NCBI GenBank assembly: GCA_031552825.1
Contig: JAVBMD010000019.1
Location: 74,446-138,445 of the forward strand
From: WQXF01 sp031552825
GTDB lineage: Bacteria; Bacillota; Clostridia; Christensenellales; Aristaeellaceae
DNA length: 64,000 bases
Direction of reading: 5' to 3'
Shown: one piece after another, positions 40,382-48,564 of the stretch
Layout of the letters: the number at the start of each line of letters is the position of its first letter
How positions within the stretch are numbered: position 1 is the first letter of the stretch
Made by a program: the position numbers and the translations under genes
Notes under the pieces: model-generated
What the model was told of the DNA's origin: nothing
The model's database searches: none
The model's input: only the letters and a program-made list of their open reading frames with translations

Positions 40382-41626
40382 ATGGAGCGCGTCATTCTGC
40401 ATGTGGATGCCAACTGCTTTTATGCCTCCTGCGAGATGATGGATCGCCCGGAACTGCGCGGCGTACCCATGGTGGTCGGCGGCGACGAGGCGATGCGTCA
40501 CGGCATTGTGCTGGCCAAGAACGAGCTGGCGCGCAAGGCAGGCATTACCACCGCCGAAGTGCTATGGAAGGCGCGGCAAAAATGCCCCGGCCTTGTATGC
40601 GTGCCGCCGCGCATGCAGGTATACGAGCGGATGAGCCACCGCCTGCGCCGATTGTTTTATGAATACACCGATTGTGTGGAACCCTTCGGGCTGGATGAGG
40701 CATGGCTGGACATCACCCGCAGCCCGCGCAATGACGGCTTCGCAATCGCCGAGGAGATCCGCCGCCGCGTGCGCGAGGAGCTGGGCATCACCGTATCGGT
40801 GGGGGTGGCGTACAGCAAGGTGTTTGCCAAGCTGGGCTCTGACCTGAAGAAGCCCGACGCCACCACCGTCATCACGCCGGAAAACGTGCGGACGTTGGTC
40901 TGGCCGCTCAATGCCCGAACGCTGCTCTACGTGGGCGCGGCCACCGAGCGGCGGCTTGCGCAAATTGGCGTGCAAACCATCGGTCAGCTGGCGTGCATGC
41001 CGCGCGACGCGCTGCGCCAGATATTGGGCAAGCAGGGAGAAATGCTGCACGACTTCGCCAATGGGCGGGACAATGGGCTGGTGCTGGCCTTTGGCAACAA
41101 CCCCGTGGCGCGCAGCGTGGGCAACAGCACCACCACGCCGCGCGATTTGATATGCGATACCGATGCGAAGCTGACGCTGCACATGCTGGCGGAAAGCGTG
41201 GGCGCGCGTCTCCGCGAGCAGGGCTTGCAGGGGCGCACGGTACAAATCTGGATCCGGGATAATGCGCTGGAAGCCATTGAGCGGCAAACCAAACTGCCCC
41301 GCGCGACGCAGCTAGCCGGGGAGATCGCCGAGACGGCCTTCGCGCTGTTCCGCCGCCACTACTGTTGGGGAGAGCAAAAGCCGGTGCGCTCCTTGGGCGT
41401 AACGGTATCCGATCTCCAGCCGGTGGAAGGGATTCAGCAGCTCTCCCTGCTGGAGGAGGATCAGCGCCACGAGCGGTTGGCCAGCGTGGAGCAAGCGATG
41501 GACGGCATCCGCAAGCGATACGGTTACTTCGCCATCCAGCGTGCGATGATGCTCGAGGATCGAACGCTGACTGGGCTGGATGTCAAGGGGGAGCGGGTGG
41601 CGGAGCAGGTCGGCTATCAAGGATAA
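40382..41626 (+). CDS. dinB: Y-family DNA polymerase (DinB/UmuC, Pol IV type)
   Basis: A 414-residue translesion polymerase. VILHVDANCFYASCEM holds the first catalytic aspartate and the steric-gate aromatic. YVEPFGLDEAWLDI-like sequence (VEPFGLDEAWLDIT) holds the second acidic pair. VGVAYSKVFAKLGSDLKKP is a family signature. A helix-hairpin-helix thumb (IQTIGQLACM-like QTIGQLACM) and little-finger domain follow. It copies damaged DNA with low fidelity. ATG 40382 follows AGAGGTGG. The LexA box upstream indicates SOS induction. Confidence 0.93.
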   Translation: MERVILHVDANCFYASCEMMDRPELRGVPMVVGGDEAMRHGIVLAKNELARKAGITTAEVLWKARQKCPGLVCVPPRMQVYERMSHRLRRLFYEYTDCVEPFGLDEAWLDITRSPRNDGFAIAEEIRRRVREELGITVSVGVAYSKVFAKLGSDLKKPDATTVITPENVRTLVWPLNARTLLYVGAATERRLAQIGVQTIGQLACMPRDALRQILGKQGEMLHDFANGRDNGLVLAFGNNPVARSVGNSTTTPRDLICDTDAKLTLHMLAESVGARLREQGLQGRTVQIWIRDNALEAIERQTKLPRATQLAGEIAETAFALFRRHYCWGEQKPVRSLGVTVSDLQPVEGIQQLSLLEEDQRHERLASVEQAMDGIRKRYGYFAIQRAMMLEDRTLTGLDVKGERVAEQVGYQG

Positions 41627-41640
41627 AGAAGGTTGACGAT

Positions 41641-41686
41641 AAACGCCCAGATGCGTTGGCGGCGCGCGCCTAGCATCTGGGCGTTT
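41641..41686. terminator. Perfect 14-bp stem between converging genes
   Basis: AAACGCCCAGATGC (41641-41654) and GCATCTGGGCGTTT (41673-41686) are exact inverted copies. T-runs are short, but A/T at both ends fits a bidirectional terminator for dinB and the secreted propeller protein. Confidence 0.75.
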
Positions 41687-41715
41687 CTTGTCAGCCTCTG
41701 CCTTTTCGAGGGGGA

Positions 41716-43026
41716 CTATTTTTCTACTAGCGTGCAGAGCAGCGTTCCAACAGTGGTGCGGATCAGCACCCGGTCGCTGCCTGCCCATTGCAGGCTGGTG
41801 ACCTCGGCGGCTTCCGGAAGGTTCAGCGCCGATAGATCGACCGAACCAACCTTGCCGGAATCCAGCTCGAGGATGGACAGCGCGAGCTTCCCCTCCTGCA
41901 AGCCCAGCGCCGCCACGCACTCTCCAGCAGGGGAGAAGGCGGCGGCCTGCGGCACAAGTCCCTTGGCATCGAGGGTCTTCGGCTTGCCGAAGTCGCTCTT
42001 TTTGGGCACCACCGGTAGTTCGGGATCCTCCGGCGCTTCAAGCGGCAGCAGCTCCGGCAGCGGAACGGTGGTCAGCGCGCTTTGGCCGCCCTTCGGCGCG
42101 GGCGCGATCAGCAGCGCGGTATTCGCGTGCAGATCCGCCAATATCGACTGGCCGTCACGCCGCTGATCGGGCGTATCGCTATCAAAGCTCATGCGGGCAA
42201 TGGCGTGCATCGGTACAAGCGCCAACAGCGCGGCGCCTTCAAAGGAAGCGGTCGTCAAGGCCAACGTGCCGCCGTCGCACTGCACCGGTGAAATCGAGCC
42301 TAGCGGCAGGTCGGAGACGGTTTCCATCATCGAAACCGAGTCGTCTTCATAGGAATAGTGGAACATCATCGTGTGCGTCGAACGCTTGCTCAGAGGATTC
42401 AAGCGGGAGAGCAGCGTTTGTTCCGATGCCACAAAGTACAGAACTGGAATGGAAGGATGAAAGGCCACGCTATTCACGTTGGTGAAATAGGCGGGGACGT
42501 CCGGCGTGGAGATGCGGGCATCCTTGAGCGGCTTGATGGTTCCCTCGGTCAGATCCGCCAGCCACAATAGGCCGGAGGGAAGGGTCGCAGTGGGACCCTC
42601 GGATACCTGGGTGTCTACGGAGACGCAAGATAGGGCGATGTACTTGCCGTCGAACGACCAAGAGACGCGCAGGGGATCGAGTGCCTTCGGCGGGGCTTCC
42701 ACCATGCGGGCGATCTCGGCGGGCAGCCCGTCGGCGGCCTTCCAGAAGGAGGTGACCGTGCCATCGGCCAGTGAAACCACTACCGGCACGCCATCCTGCC
42801 AGGCCAGCGCGCGGGTGCCATCGGGCGAGAGCGAAAGCGGGTCGGTCACACCGGCGGTTTCCATCGGCGATAGCGCAAGCTTGCCGGCATGAAGCGCTTC
42901 GCTGTGCGTCCACGCGTTCGAGGGGGAAGCGGCATCGGAAGAAGCCAAGCCTGTGCCAGCCGTCAGCGCCATCAGCGCCGCCATGCCGAGGCAGGCGATC
43001 TTGTGTGTCCATCTCTGGTGTTGCAT
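41716..43026 (-). CDS. Secreted WD40/TolB-like beta-propeller protein
   Basis: A 436-residue protein with a signal peptide (about 1-29, ending GTGLAS). It contains repeated propeller blades such as DPLSLSPDGTRALAWQDG, RVSWSFDGKYIALSC, SVAFHPSIPVLYFVA and AAAFSPAGECVAALGL. These follow the TolB/WD40 pattern S-x-DG-x-x-hydrophobic. No enzyme motif is visible. ATG at 43026 follows AGGAGG; the frame is open to 43761 without a supported start. It is divergent from another secreted protein across 286 bases. Function unknown. Confidence 0.7.
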   Translation of the reverse strand: MQHQRWTHKIACLGMAALMALTAGTGLASSDAASPSNAWTHSEALHAGKLALSPMETAGVTDPLSLSPDGTRALAWQDGVPVVVSLADGTVTSFWKAADGLPAEIARMVEAPPKALDPLRVSWSFDGKYIALSCVSVDTQVSEGPTATLPSGLLWLADLTEGTIKPLKDARISTPDVPAYFTNVNSVAFHPSIPVLYFVASEQTLLSRLNPLSKRSTHTMMFHYSYEDDSVSMMETVSDLPLGSISPVQCDGGTLALTTASFEGAALLALVPMHAIARMSFDSDTPDQRRDGQSILADLHANTALLIAPAPKGGQSALTTVPLPELLPLEAPEDPELPVVPKKSDFGKPKTLDAKGLVPQAAAFSPAGECVAALGLQEGKLALSILELDSGKVGSVDLSALNLPEAAEVTSLQWAGSDRVLIRTTVGTLLCTLVEK

Positions 43027-43065
43027 ACAAATTTTCCTCCTATTCGATCCGGTGGGATCATTCAC

Positions 43066-43094
43066 ATTATAGAGGATTCTCTGCGGAGGGGCAA
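43066..43094 (-). promoter_or_regulatory. Promoter of the beta-propeller gene
   Basis: On the minus strand TTGCCC (43089-43094), a 17-base spacer and TATAAT (43066-43071), 40 bases before the start codon. Confidence 0.65.
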
Positions 43095-43183
43095 GCAAAA
43101 ATGCCGAACGGCCGCTTGGTGAATCAATGAGACAGGAAAAACGACTTTTTTGGAACCTGAACGCTGCTTTGATCGTCCAAGGG

Positions 43184-43211
43184 TTGTAATTTTTAGGTGA
43201 TATTGTATACT
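43184..43211 (+). promoter_or_regulatory. Promoter of the secreted 559-residue protein
   Basis: TTGTAA (43184-43189), a 16-base spacer and TATACT (43206-43211), about 100 bases before the start codon. Confidence 0.6.
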
Positions 43212-43312
43212 GTTGGATAGGTAGATCCGCTGGAACGGCAAACGTGCATGAAAAAACGGCGGTGAAACAATATGGCAATGAAACAATATTCACAAAGAGA
43301 GGAAGGAAGAAA

Positions 43313-44992
43313 ATGGACAGAAATGAGCGGGCGATTCTGCGCAAGGTGGTTGCCTTGCTGTGTGTACTGACGCTGTGCACGCTGCCGCTGCTGACGCTGG
43401 CGGATTCGGTGCGGGTTCTCGAAAAGAAGGGGGCGCCCACAGCCGGGGCCGTTGAGCCGACCGCGGCGCCGGAAGCCACGCAGCCCAGCGAGGCGCGGAC
43501 GACGCCCGATGTGCCTGTGGCGGAGGGCGACGACTTGCTCGTGCTCGGCGTTAAGCCCGGCGAGGCGCTGACGGCGCGTCTTTTCCAAGCTATTTCGAAC
43601 AATCGGCGCGTCGAAGGCTCGCTGCAGTTTGAGCTGGGTATGCAGGCGCCGATTCCGGCGGAATTTGTCACCGCTGTTTCCGAGACGCTGAAAGTCGCCA
43701 AGCTTAGCGGCAGCTTTGCGCAGGACGAAATGGGCGGAGAGCTGGGCTTCCGCCTCGACATAGCCGATCAGGCGGCGGTGGAGGGGAAGCTGCTTCTCGA
43801 TGCGGACGGCATCACGCTGGTAACCAGCCTGATGCCGCAGAAGGCGTTTCATATCTCCTACGGTGAGATCGAGGAGCTGCTCAAGGAACTGCCCATCGCC
43901 GATCTGTTTTCAGAGGAAACGATGCAGGTGCTGAACAACTCGGCGCCAAAGTATTTCGACGTGATCGGGTCGTGGATGATGTCGGCGTTTAATAACGAGG
44001 AGACCACGGAGAACGCCGTGCCCGCGACCGATGTGCGCGACGCCGCCGCCAAGCAGGAGACCATCAGGATAACGGGAAAGCAGTACAAGGACCTGTACGT
44101 TTCGCTCATCGACACCTTTGCGGCCGATGCCGAGCTGCAGCAGTTGCTGATTAAGATGGGCGGCACCACGCAGGAAGAGATGGATAAGGCAATCGCCGAG
44201 GCGAAAAAGGTGTTCGGCGAGCTGGAGCCCACCGAGGACGGCGCGCTGGTCATGACCGCCTCGCTCGACGATGTCGGCAATCTGGTCGGATTTGACGGAG
44301 CGATGGGCACCCTGTTTAAGGATATGGAAATGAGCTCGAACATCCGCTACGACTATTCCAGCAAGGAGCCTGGCAAGGCGCATGCGTTTCAGTATGACGT
44401 GAACATCGGCGAGGACAAGACGGAGTTTGCCCTTCGCTATGCGTATGACGACAGCCAAGACCGGGTGCGCACGCAGGAAACCTCCGTGCGCTGGAATTTT
44501 GGCGGCGTGAATGCGGTCAACGTCAGCGCGGTGGAGCAGAGCAAGTATGAGATCCACGGGGCGACCGAGACCGTAAATGGCGAGCGCGTGGTGACCGTCG
44601 GCAGGGAGAACGTGCTGGCCGAACTGCTCAAGGACGAGAACCTCTCCGCGGAAACCCGCGCGCTGCTCAAGGACGCGAAGATCGGCCAGTCTGAAATGCG
44701 GATGCCGTATCGCGGCAGCGTTACGACGCTGGTCGGCGATGACTTCATCGCCAAGTATGAAGCGCAGAGCGTGGTGGATGGCGACGAGCTGGCGAAGGTG
44801 TTCTATACGCTGTCCAGCGGCGAATACAAGCGCGCTGACCTTACCGGCAAAACCATCATCGAGGTCGTCAAGCTGACGCCCGAGGAGTGGGCGACGCTCG
44901 CGCAGGAAGCGCAAGTGGGCGCGCAGCAGGCCATGATGGCGGCGATGAGCCGCCTGCCAGCCTCGGCGCTCAAGCTTATCATGGAGCAGTAG
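43313..44992 (+). CDS. Secreted protein of unknown function
   Basis: A 559-residue protein with a signal peptide (about 1-30, ending LTLADS), then a short Pro/Thr-rich linker (about 40-75). A long beta-rich region follows, with motifs such as GSLQFELGMQAPIP, GELGFRLDIADQAAVEGKLL and QTFALRYAYDD-like EFALRYAYDDSQD. No catalytic or metal motif is seen. The fold resembles lipoprotein-type proteins with repeated beta hairpins, but I do not recognise a family. ATG 43313 follows GAGGAAGG. It is divergent from the propeller gene, so the two may share a task at the envelope. Confidence 0.65.
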   Translation: MDRNERAILRKVVALLCVLTLCTLPLLTLADSVRVLEKKGAPTAGAVEPTAAPEATQPSEARTTPDVPVAEGDDLLVLGVKPGEALTARLFQAISNNRRVEGSLQFELGMQAPIPAEFVTAVSETLKVAKLSGSFAQDEMGGELGFRLDIADQAAVEGKLLLDADGITLVTSLMPQKAFHISYGEIEELLKELPIADLFSEETMQVLNNSAPKYFDVIGSWMMSAFNNEETTENAVPATDVRDAAAKQETIRITGKQYKDLYVSLIDTFAADAELQQLLIKMGGTTQEEMDKAIAEAKKVFGELEPTEDGALVMTASLDDVGNLVGFDGAMGTLFKDMEMSSNIRYDYSSKEPGKAHAFQYDVNIGEDKTEFALRYAYDDSQDRVRTQETSVRWNFGGVNAVNVSAVEQSKYEIHGATETVNGERVVTVGRENVLAELLKDENLSAETRALLKDAKIGQSEMRMPYRGSVTTLVGDDFIAKYEAQSVVDGDELAKVFYTLSSGEYKRADLTGKTIIEVVKLTPEEWATLAQEAQVGAQQAMMAAMSRLPASALKLIMEQ

Positions 44993-45015
44993 CAAACCGG
45001 AACACGATAGGAAAG

Positions 45016-45053
45016 AACGGGAGCGGTCGCGATGCGCGGCCACTCCCGTTTTG
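45016..45053. terminator. Terminator between the secreted protein and the ABC-F gene
   Basis: AACGGGAGCGGTCGC (45016-45030) pairs with GCGGCCACTCCCGTT (45036-45050), followed by TTTT on the plus strand and by A-rich sequence on the other side. Confidence 0.8.
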
Positions 45054-45056
45054 CTA

Positions 45057-46637
45057 CTATGCGCCTAGGTGTAGCGTCTTTGTTGCGACGCGCCTGCAGA
45101 ATACGCTATCGTGCTCCACAAACAGCAGCGTCGGCTCAAAGCGCAGCAGCAATTCCTCGATTTGCATGCGCGAGAGCACGTCGATGAAGTTCAGCGGCTC
45201 ATCCCAGACGTACAGGTGTGCGCGCTGCGAGAGCGAGGCGGCGAGCAGCAGCTTCTTTTTTTGTCCCTCGCTGTAGCGCTCCAGCGGCAGCTCGAACTGC
45301 GCGCGGGCAAAATCCAGCTTGCGCAGCAGGGACTTGACTAGCGTTTCATCCAGCTCGTGCGCGTCGAGGTATTCGCTTAACGGGCCGCGCAGCCCATCGG
45401 TGGCTTGCGGCGCGTAGGAGAGGATCAGGCCGCCGCCCACCTCCACCGTGCCGGTGTGCGGAATCGGCTGCCCCAACAGTAGCTTTAGCAGGCTGCTCTT
45501 GCCGCTGCCGTTTGCGCCGGTCAGCGCGACGCGGTCGCCGCGCTTCAGCTCAAAGCATAGGTCGGAAAATAGCGGCGCATCGCCATAGGCGATCGAGAGA
45601 TCCCGCACCGCAAGCAGCCGCTCCTTGTGATAGGCCTGCGGCACCAGCTTGACCGGTTCCGAGGTTTCCAAATCTTGCAGCAACTGCTGCTTTTCCTCCA
45701 CGGCGCGCTCAGCGCGCTGCTCGATGGATTTTGCGCGCTGCATCATCTTGGCGGCTTTGTGCCCCACCGCGCCGCGATCGTATACGTGATGGCCGATCTT
45801 GGTTTTTTCCACCGCGTCGGACCACGCGGATTTTTCCCGCGCGGTCTGCGATAGGCGGCGGATTTCCTGCTTGAGCCTGTCGTTTTGCTCCAACTCGTAC
45901 TGATCCTTGCGCTCCTTGTTCTCCAGCCAAGAGGAAAAGTTGCCCTGCTGCACCTCGATGGTGCTCCGGTTGATGCTCAGCACATGGTCGACGATCTCGT
46001 CCAAAAACGCGCGGTCGTGCGAGATCAGGATGAAGCCCGCCTTGCCGGAGAGATAGCGCGCCATGTGCGCGCGCCCCTCGGCGTCGAGGTGATTGGTGGG
46101 CTCGTCGATGAGCAGGAATTTGTTTTTCCGCAGAAACAGCGCCGCCAGCAGCACCTTGGCCTGCTCGCCCGGGCTGAGGGTGCCGAAGGGGCGCTCCAGC
46201 GCCTCGGTGCGCACGCCCAACTTGCCGGTTTCTCGTTGAATCAGCTCGTCGATGATAAAGCCATCGTGGGCTTGGTACAGCTCAAGCGCCTCGGCGTAGG
46301 CGTCCATCGTGTCCGGCGATTGCGCCGCAGAAAGCATGCGCGCCTCCCAGCCGTCGAAATCGGCGATGGCGGCGCGCGCCACCCGCAGCGCGGGCCACGC
46401 GGCCTGCTCCGGCGGCGTGGCAAAGGGGAAATAGGCAAAGCCGACCGGCGAGGAGATGCTGCCCTGATAGGGCAGGCCGCCGAGCAGCAGGCGCAGGAAG
46501 GTGGTTTTGCCGCGCCCGTTGCGGCCGATAAAGCCCAGCTTCCAATCGGTATCCAGCGTGAAGCTGGTGTTTTCAAACAGGTTTTCAAAGCTGCCCTCGT
46601 GGCAGAAGGTTAGGTTGTGTACGACGATATTGGCCAT
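45057..46637 (-). CDS. ABC-F ribosomal protection protein (Lsa/Vga-like)
   Basis: A 526-residue soluble protein with two ABC cassettes and no membrane segment. Cassette 1 has GFIGRNGRGKTTFLRLL, LSPGEQAKVLLAAL and LLIDEPTNHLD. The charged linker (about 215-310) has the conserved KTKIGHHVYDRGAVGHKAAKMM. Cassette 2 has GANGSGKSSLLKLL, YSEGQKKKLLLAA and WDEPLNFID. WDEPLNxID and the linker are typical of the Lsa/Vga/Msr group that displaces lincosamides, streptogramins A and pleuromutilins from the ribosome. ATG at 46637 follows TTGGAGGAAG. Control is by the attenuator just upstream, which also argues for resistance. The drug range is inferred. Confidence 0.88.
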   Translation of the reverse strand: MANIVVHNLTFCHEGSFENLFENTSFTLDTDWKLGFIGRNGRGKTTFLRLLLGGLPYQGSISSPVGFAYFPFATPPEQAAWPALRVARAAIADFDGWEARMLSAAQSPDTMDAYAEALELYQAHDGFIIDELIQRETGKLGVRTEALERPFGTLSPGEQAKVLLAALFLRKNKFLLIDEPTNHLDAEGRAHMARYLSGKAGFILISHDRAFLDEIVDHVLSINRSTIEVQQGNFSSWLENKERKDQYELEQNDRLKQEIRRLSQTAREKSAWSDAVEKTKIGHHVYDRGAVGHKAAKMMQRAKSIEQRAERAVEEKQQLLQDLETSEPVKLVPQAYHKERLLAVRDLSIAYGDAPLFSDLCFELKRGDRVALTGANGSGKSSLLKLLLGQPIPHTGTVEVGGGLILSYAPQATDGLRGPLSEYLDAHELDETLVKSLLRKLDFARAQFELPLERYSEGQKKKLLLAASLSQRAHLYVWDEPLNFIDVLSRMQIEELLLRFEPTLLFVEHDSVFCRRVATKTLHLGA

Positions 46638-46651
46638 AGGCTTCCTCCAAC

Positions 46652-46686
46652 AAAAAAATCGCCGCAAGAAAATGTCTTGCGGCGAT
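46652..46686 (-). terminator. Attenuator terminator directly before the ABC-F gene
   Basis: In minus-strand RNA, AUCGCCGCAAGA (46686-46675) pairs with UCUUGCGGCGAU (46669-46658) around a 5-base loop, followed by seven U (46658-46652). The ribosome site of the ABC-F gene comes right after, so termination here silences it. Confidence 0.92.
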
Positions 46687-46751
46687 CTGCATGAGCGAAG
46701 AACACGCGGCGAAACCGCGGCGCTTATCTACATACGGAGCCTAACTGCAAA

Positions 46752-46767
46752 GGAGACATTTTCTTGC
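46752..46767 (-). promoter_or_regulatory. Antiterminator strand of the ABC-F attenuator
   Basis: The RNA GCAAGAAAAUGUCUCC can pair in two ways. Its first 13 bases are an exact complement of GACAUUUUCUUGC (46676-46664), the 3' side of the terminator. Alternatively it pairs with the leader-peptide codons at 46828-46813 in 15 of 16 positions (one of them G-U). The choice sets read-through. Confidence 0.85.
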
Positions 46768-46809
46768 TGCGGCACGCAAAGGCGAATGCGCTTCGTGCCG
46801 CGTTTCCAT

Positions 46810-46830
46810 TTAGCAAGAAAAAATCTCCAT
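46810..46830 (-). CDS. Six-residue leader peptide MEIFSC of the ABC-F attenuator
   Basis: A seven-codon ORF, ATG GAG ATT TTT TCT TGC TAA, on the minus strand. GAAGAGGTG lies about 7 bases before it, and the transcript from the promoter at 46878-46906 starts some 40 bases upstream. Codons 2-6 form the strand that pairs with the antiterminator. A ribosome stalled here by an antibiotic would free that strand and allow ABC-F expression, as in leaders of erm, vga/vmlR and lmo0919-type genes. A second ORF of 21 residues follows in frame after the stop (ATG at 46809), and may be chance. Confidence 0.75.
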   Translation of the reverse strand: MEIFSC

Positions 46831-46877
46831 CTTTACACCTCTTCAAATTGATAGGAATCGCTTTGCGATCCGGAGGT

Positions 46878-46906
46878 ATCATAGCATACGGGAGGGGGAT
46901 TGTCAA
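46878..46906 (-). promoter_or_regulatory. Promoter of the ABC-F attenuator transcript
   Basis: On the minus strand TTGACA (46901-46906), a 17-base spacer and TATGAT (46878-46883). It is near consensus, as expected for a gene held off by attenuation and not by a repressor. Confidence 0.8.
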
Positions 46907-46927
46907 CCGGGGCAGAGGCTTCGACTG

Positions 46928-47089
46928 TTATTCCGGCACCAAATGCTCGTCCTGTCCGGCGCAATCGGCGCACAGGCTGCCTTGGCGCGTCGCGCAGGCT
47001 GTACACACGTATGCGCCGCACCCCCTGCAGCCCTGCATCTCGCGGGAATCGCGCGCGCTGCCGCAATCGGTGCAATGGATTTTGCTCAT
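46928..47089 (-). CDS. Small cysteine-rich zinc-finger-like protein
   Basis: A 53-residue protein with CTDCG, CRGCGAYVCTAC and CADC, eight cysteines in CxxC pairs, and an acidic C-terminus (GQDEHLVPE). It is probably a double zinc ribbon. ATG at 47089 follows GGAGGGC on the minus strand. It lies just before the ABC-F promoter and is divergent from the MFS gene. It could be a small regulator or a B-box-like protein. Function unknown; the Cys spacing and ribosome site argue that it is real. Confidence 0.6.
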   Translation of the reverse strand: MSKIHCTDCGSARDSREMQGCRGCGAYVCTACATRQGSLCADCAGQDEHLVPE

Positions 47090-47199
47090 CAAAGCCCTCC
47101 TCTTTATCGCCGAGGCTTGCGCAGCACCGGCAGTATGCCGATAGTCTGCCCCGCCGAGGCGCACAACATGAGAATTGCTTAAGAAAATTCGCTGCATGC

Positions 47200-47228
47200 T
47201 TGTGCAAAGCGGCGCGACATGGCATAAT
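47200..47228 (+). promoter_or_regulatory. Promoter of the MFS/YcaQ/RlmA operon
   Basis: TTGTGC (47200-47205), a 17-base spacer and CATAAT (47223-47228), 29 bases before the MFS start. Confidence 0.6.
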
Positions 47229-47256
47229 CTTGCTAGCATTCGAAAAGGAGCATATC

Positions 47257-48564
47257 ATGCAAAACCAGCAAAAAGAGAAGAAGCCTTCGCTTTTACAACA
47301 AGTAAGCGCGCCTTGGCCGGAGTGGGCGCGCCGCGTGACGATGTATTTGGGCGGCCAATGGGTATCGATGCTCGGCTCGGCGGTGGTGCAGTTTGCCATC
47401 ATGTGGCATGTGCAGCGCGTCACCAATTCAGGCGCGATGATGGCCATCGGTTCTGCGTGCGGCCTTTTGCCGCAGGCGCTGATTTCGCCGATCGCCGGGG
47501 TGTGGGCGGATCGGTACAATCGCAAAAAGCTGATCCTGTTTGCCGACAGCGGCATCGCTGTGGTGACGCTGGTGATGGCGGTTCTGTTTATGACGGGCAA
47601 CACCAGCGTATGGTGGCTGTTTGCGCTCTCGGCTGTGCGCGGCTTGGGCGCGGGGATTCAGGCGCCCGCGGTAGGCGCGCTGCTGCCGCAGTTGGTGCCC
47701 GAGGAACATCTGCTGCGCGTCAATGGCGCGAACGGCAGCGCGCAATCCTTCATCATGCTGATTCCCCCGGTAATCAGCGCCTGGGTGATGAGCGTGATGC
47801 CGCTGGCTTATGTGTTTTTCTTGGATGTGGTGACGGCGGCGATCGGCATCTCGCTATTGCTGATGGTCAAGGTGCCGCGCCACGTTGGTCAGGACAATGC
47901 CAATCCCATTCATCCTTGGCACGAGTTGCGCGAGGGGCTGCAATATGTTTGGCGCACGCGTACCGTGCGGGTGATGCTGGGCTTCTATGCGCTGATTACC
48001 TTCCTGATCGTACCCATCGCCACACTCTCGCCGCTGATGGTGCAACGCACCTTCGGTATGGAGCTGTGGCGTCTGACCGCCGTTGAGGTGGCGTTCAGCG
48101 CCGGCGCGATGGTGGGCGGCGCGGTGATCGCCATGTGGGGCGGTTGGAAAAACCGCACCCAAACCATCGTGATCGCCACGGTGGTGATGGGGCTGCTGAC
48201 GGCGGCGTTCGGGCTGCCGATTCATTTCGCGATATTCTGCGCGCTGATGCTGGCGGTCGGCTTCTGGGTGCCGTTCTACAATGCGCCGGGCATTACCCTG
48301 CTGCAGGAGAACACCGATCCTGCCTATATGGCGCGCACCTTCAGCCTTGTGCAGATGGTGTCCACGCTTTGCTTCCCGATTGGCATGATGATCTTCGGCC
48401 CGCTTGGGGATGCGTTTTCGATCAAGATTCAGTTTGTGTTCACCGGTCTGGCCATCACTGCCGTCGGCTTGTGGATGATGCGTTCCAAGGTGATGATCGA
48501 AGCCGGAAAGCCGCGCGTTTATCCCGCGGCCGAAACGCCAGAGGGGGAGGGTTCCGCCTGTTAA
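47257..48564 (+). CDS. MFS exporter (MefA/macrolide-efflux-like)
   Basis: A 435-residue protein with about 12 membrane helices. GGQWVSMLGSAVVQFAIMWHV and AGVWADRYNRKKLILFADSG (the motif A loop) with SAVRGLGAGIQAPAVGALLPQLVPEE are characteristic of the MFS_3/Mef-type drug-efflux group. ATG 47257 follows AAAAGGAG. It is the first gene of a tight three-gene unit with a YcaQ-like and an RlmA-like gene, and lies beside the ABC-F gene. Drug export, perhaps of a macrolide, is inferred from family and context. Confidence 0.82.
   Translation: MQNQQKEKKPSLLQQVSAPWPEWARRVTMYLGGQWVSMLGSAVVQFAIMWHVQRVTNSGAMMAIGSACGLLPQALISPIAGVWADRYNRKKLILFADSGIAVVTLVMAVLFMTGNTSVWWLFALSAVRGLGAGIQAPAVGALLPQLVPEEHLLRVNGANGSAQSFIMLIPPVISAWVMSVMPLAYVFFLDVVTAAIGISLLLMVKVPRHVGQDNANPIHPWHELREGLQYVWRTRTVRVMLGFYALITFLIVPIATLSPLMVQRTFGMELWRLTAVEVAFSAGAMVGGAVIAMWGGWKNRTQTIVIATVVMGLLTAAFGLPIHFAIFCALMLAVGFWVPFYNAPGITLLQENTDPAYMARTFSLVQMVSTLCFPIGMMIFGPLGDAFSIKIQFVFTGLAITAVGLWMMRSKVMIEAGKPRVYPAAETPEGEGSAC

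Noticed and set aside
41716..43761. A 681-residue version of the secreted propeller protein
   Set aside because: The extension overlaps the divergent secreted gene, and the signal peptide at 43026 fixes the start.
46724..46906. A 60-residue open frame in the ABC-F leader
   Set aside because: Its start lies upstream of the expected transcript start and it lacks a ribosome site. The six-codon leader peptide explains the region better.
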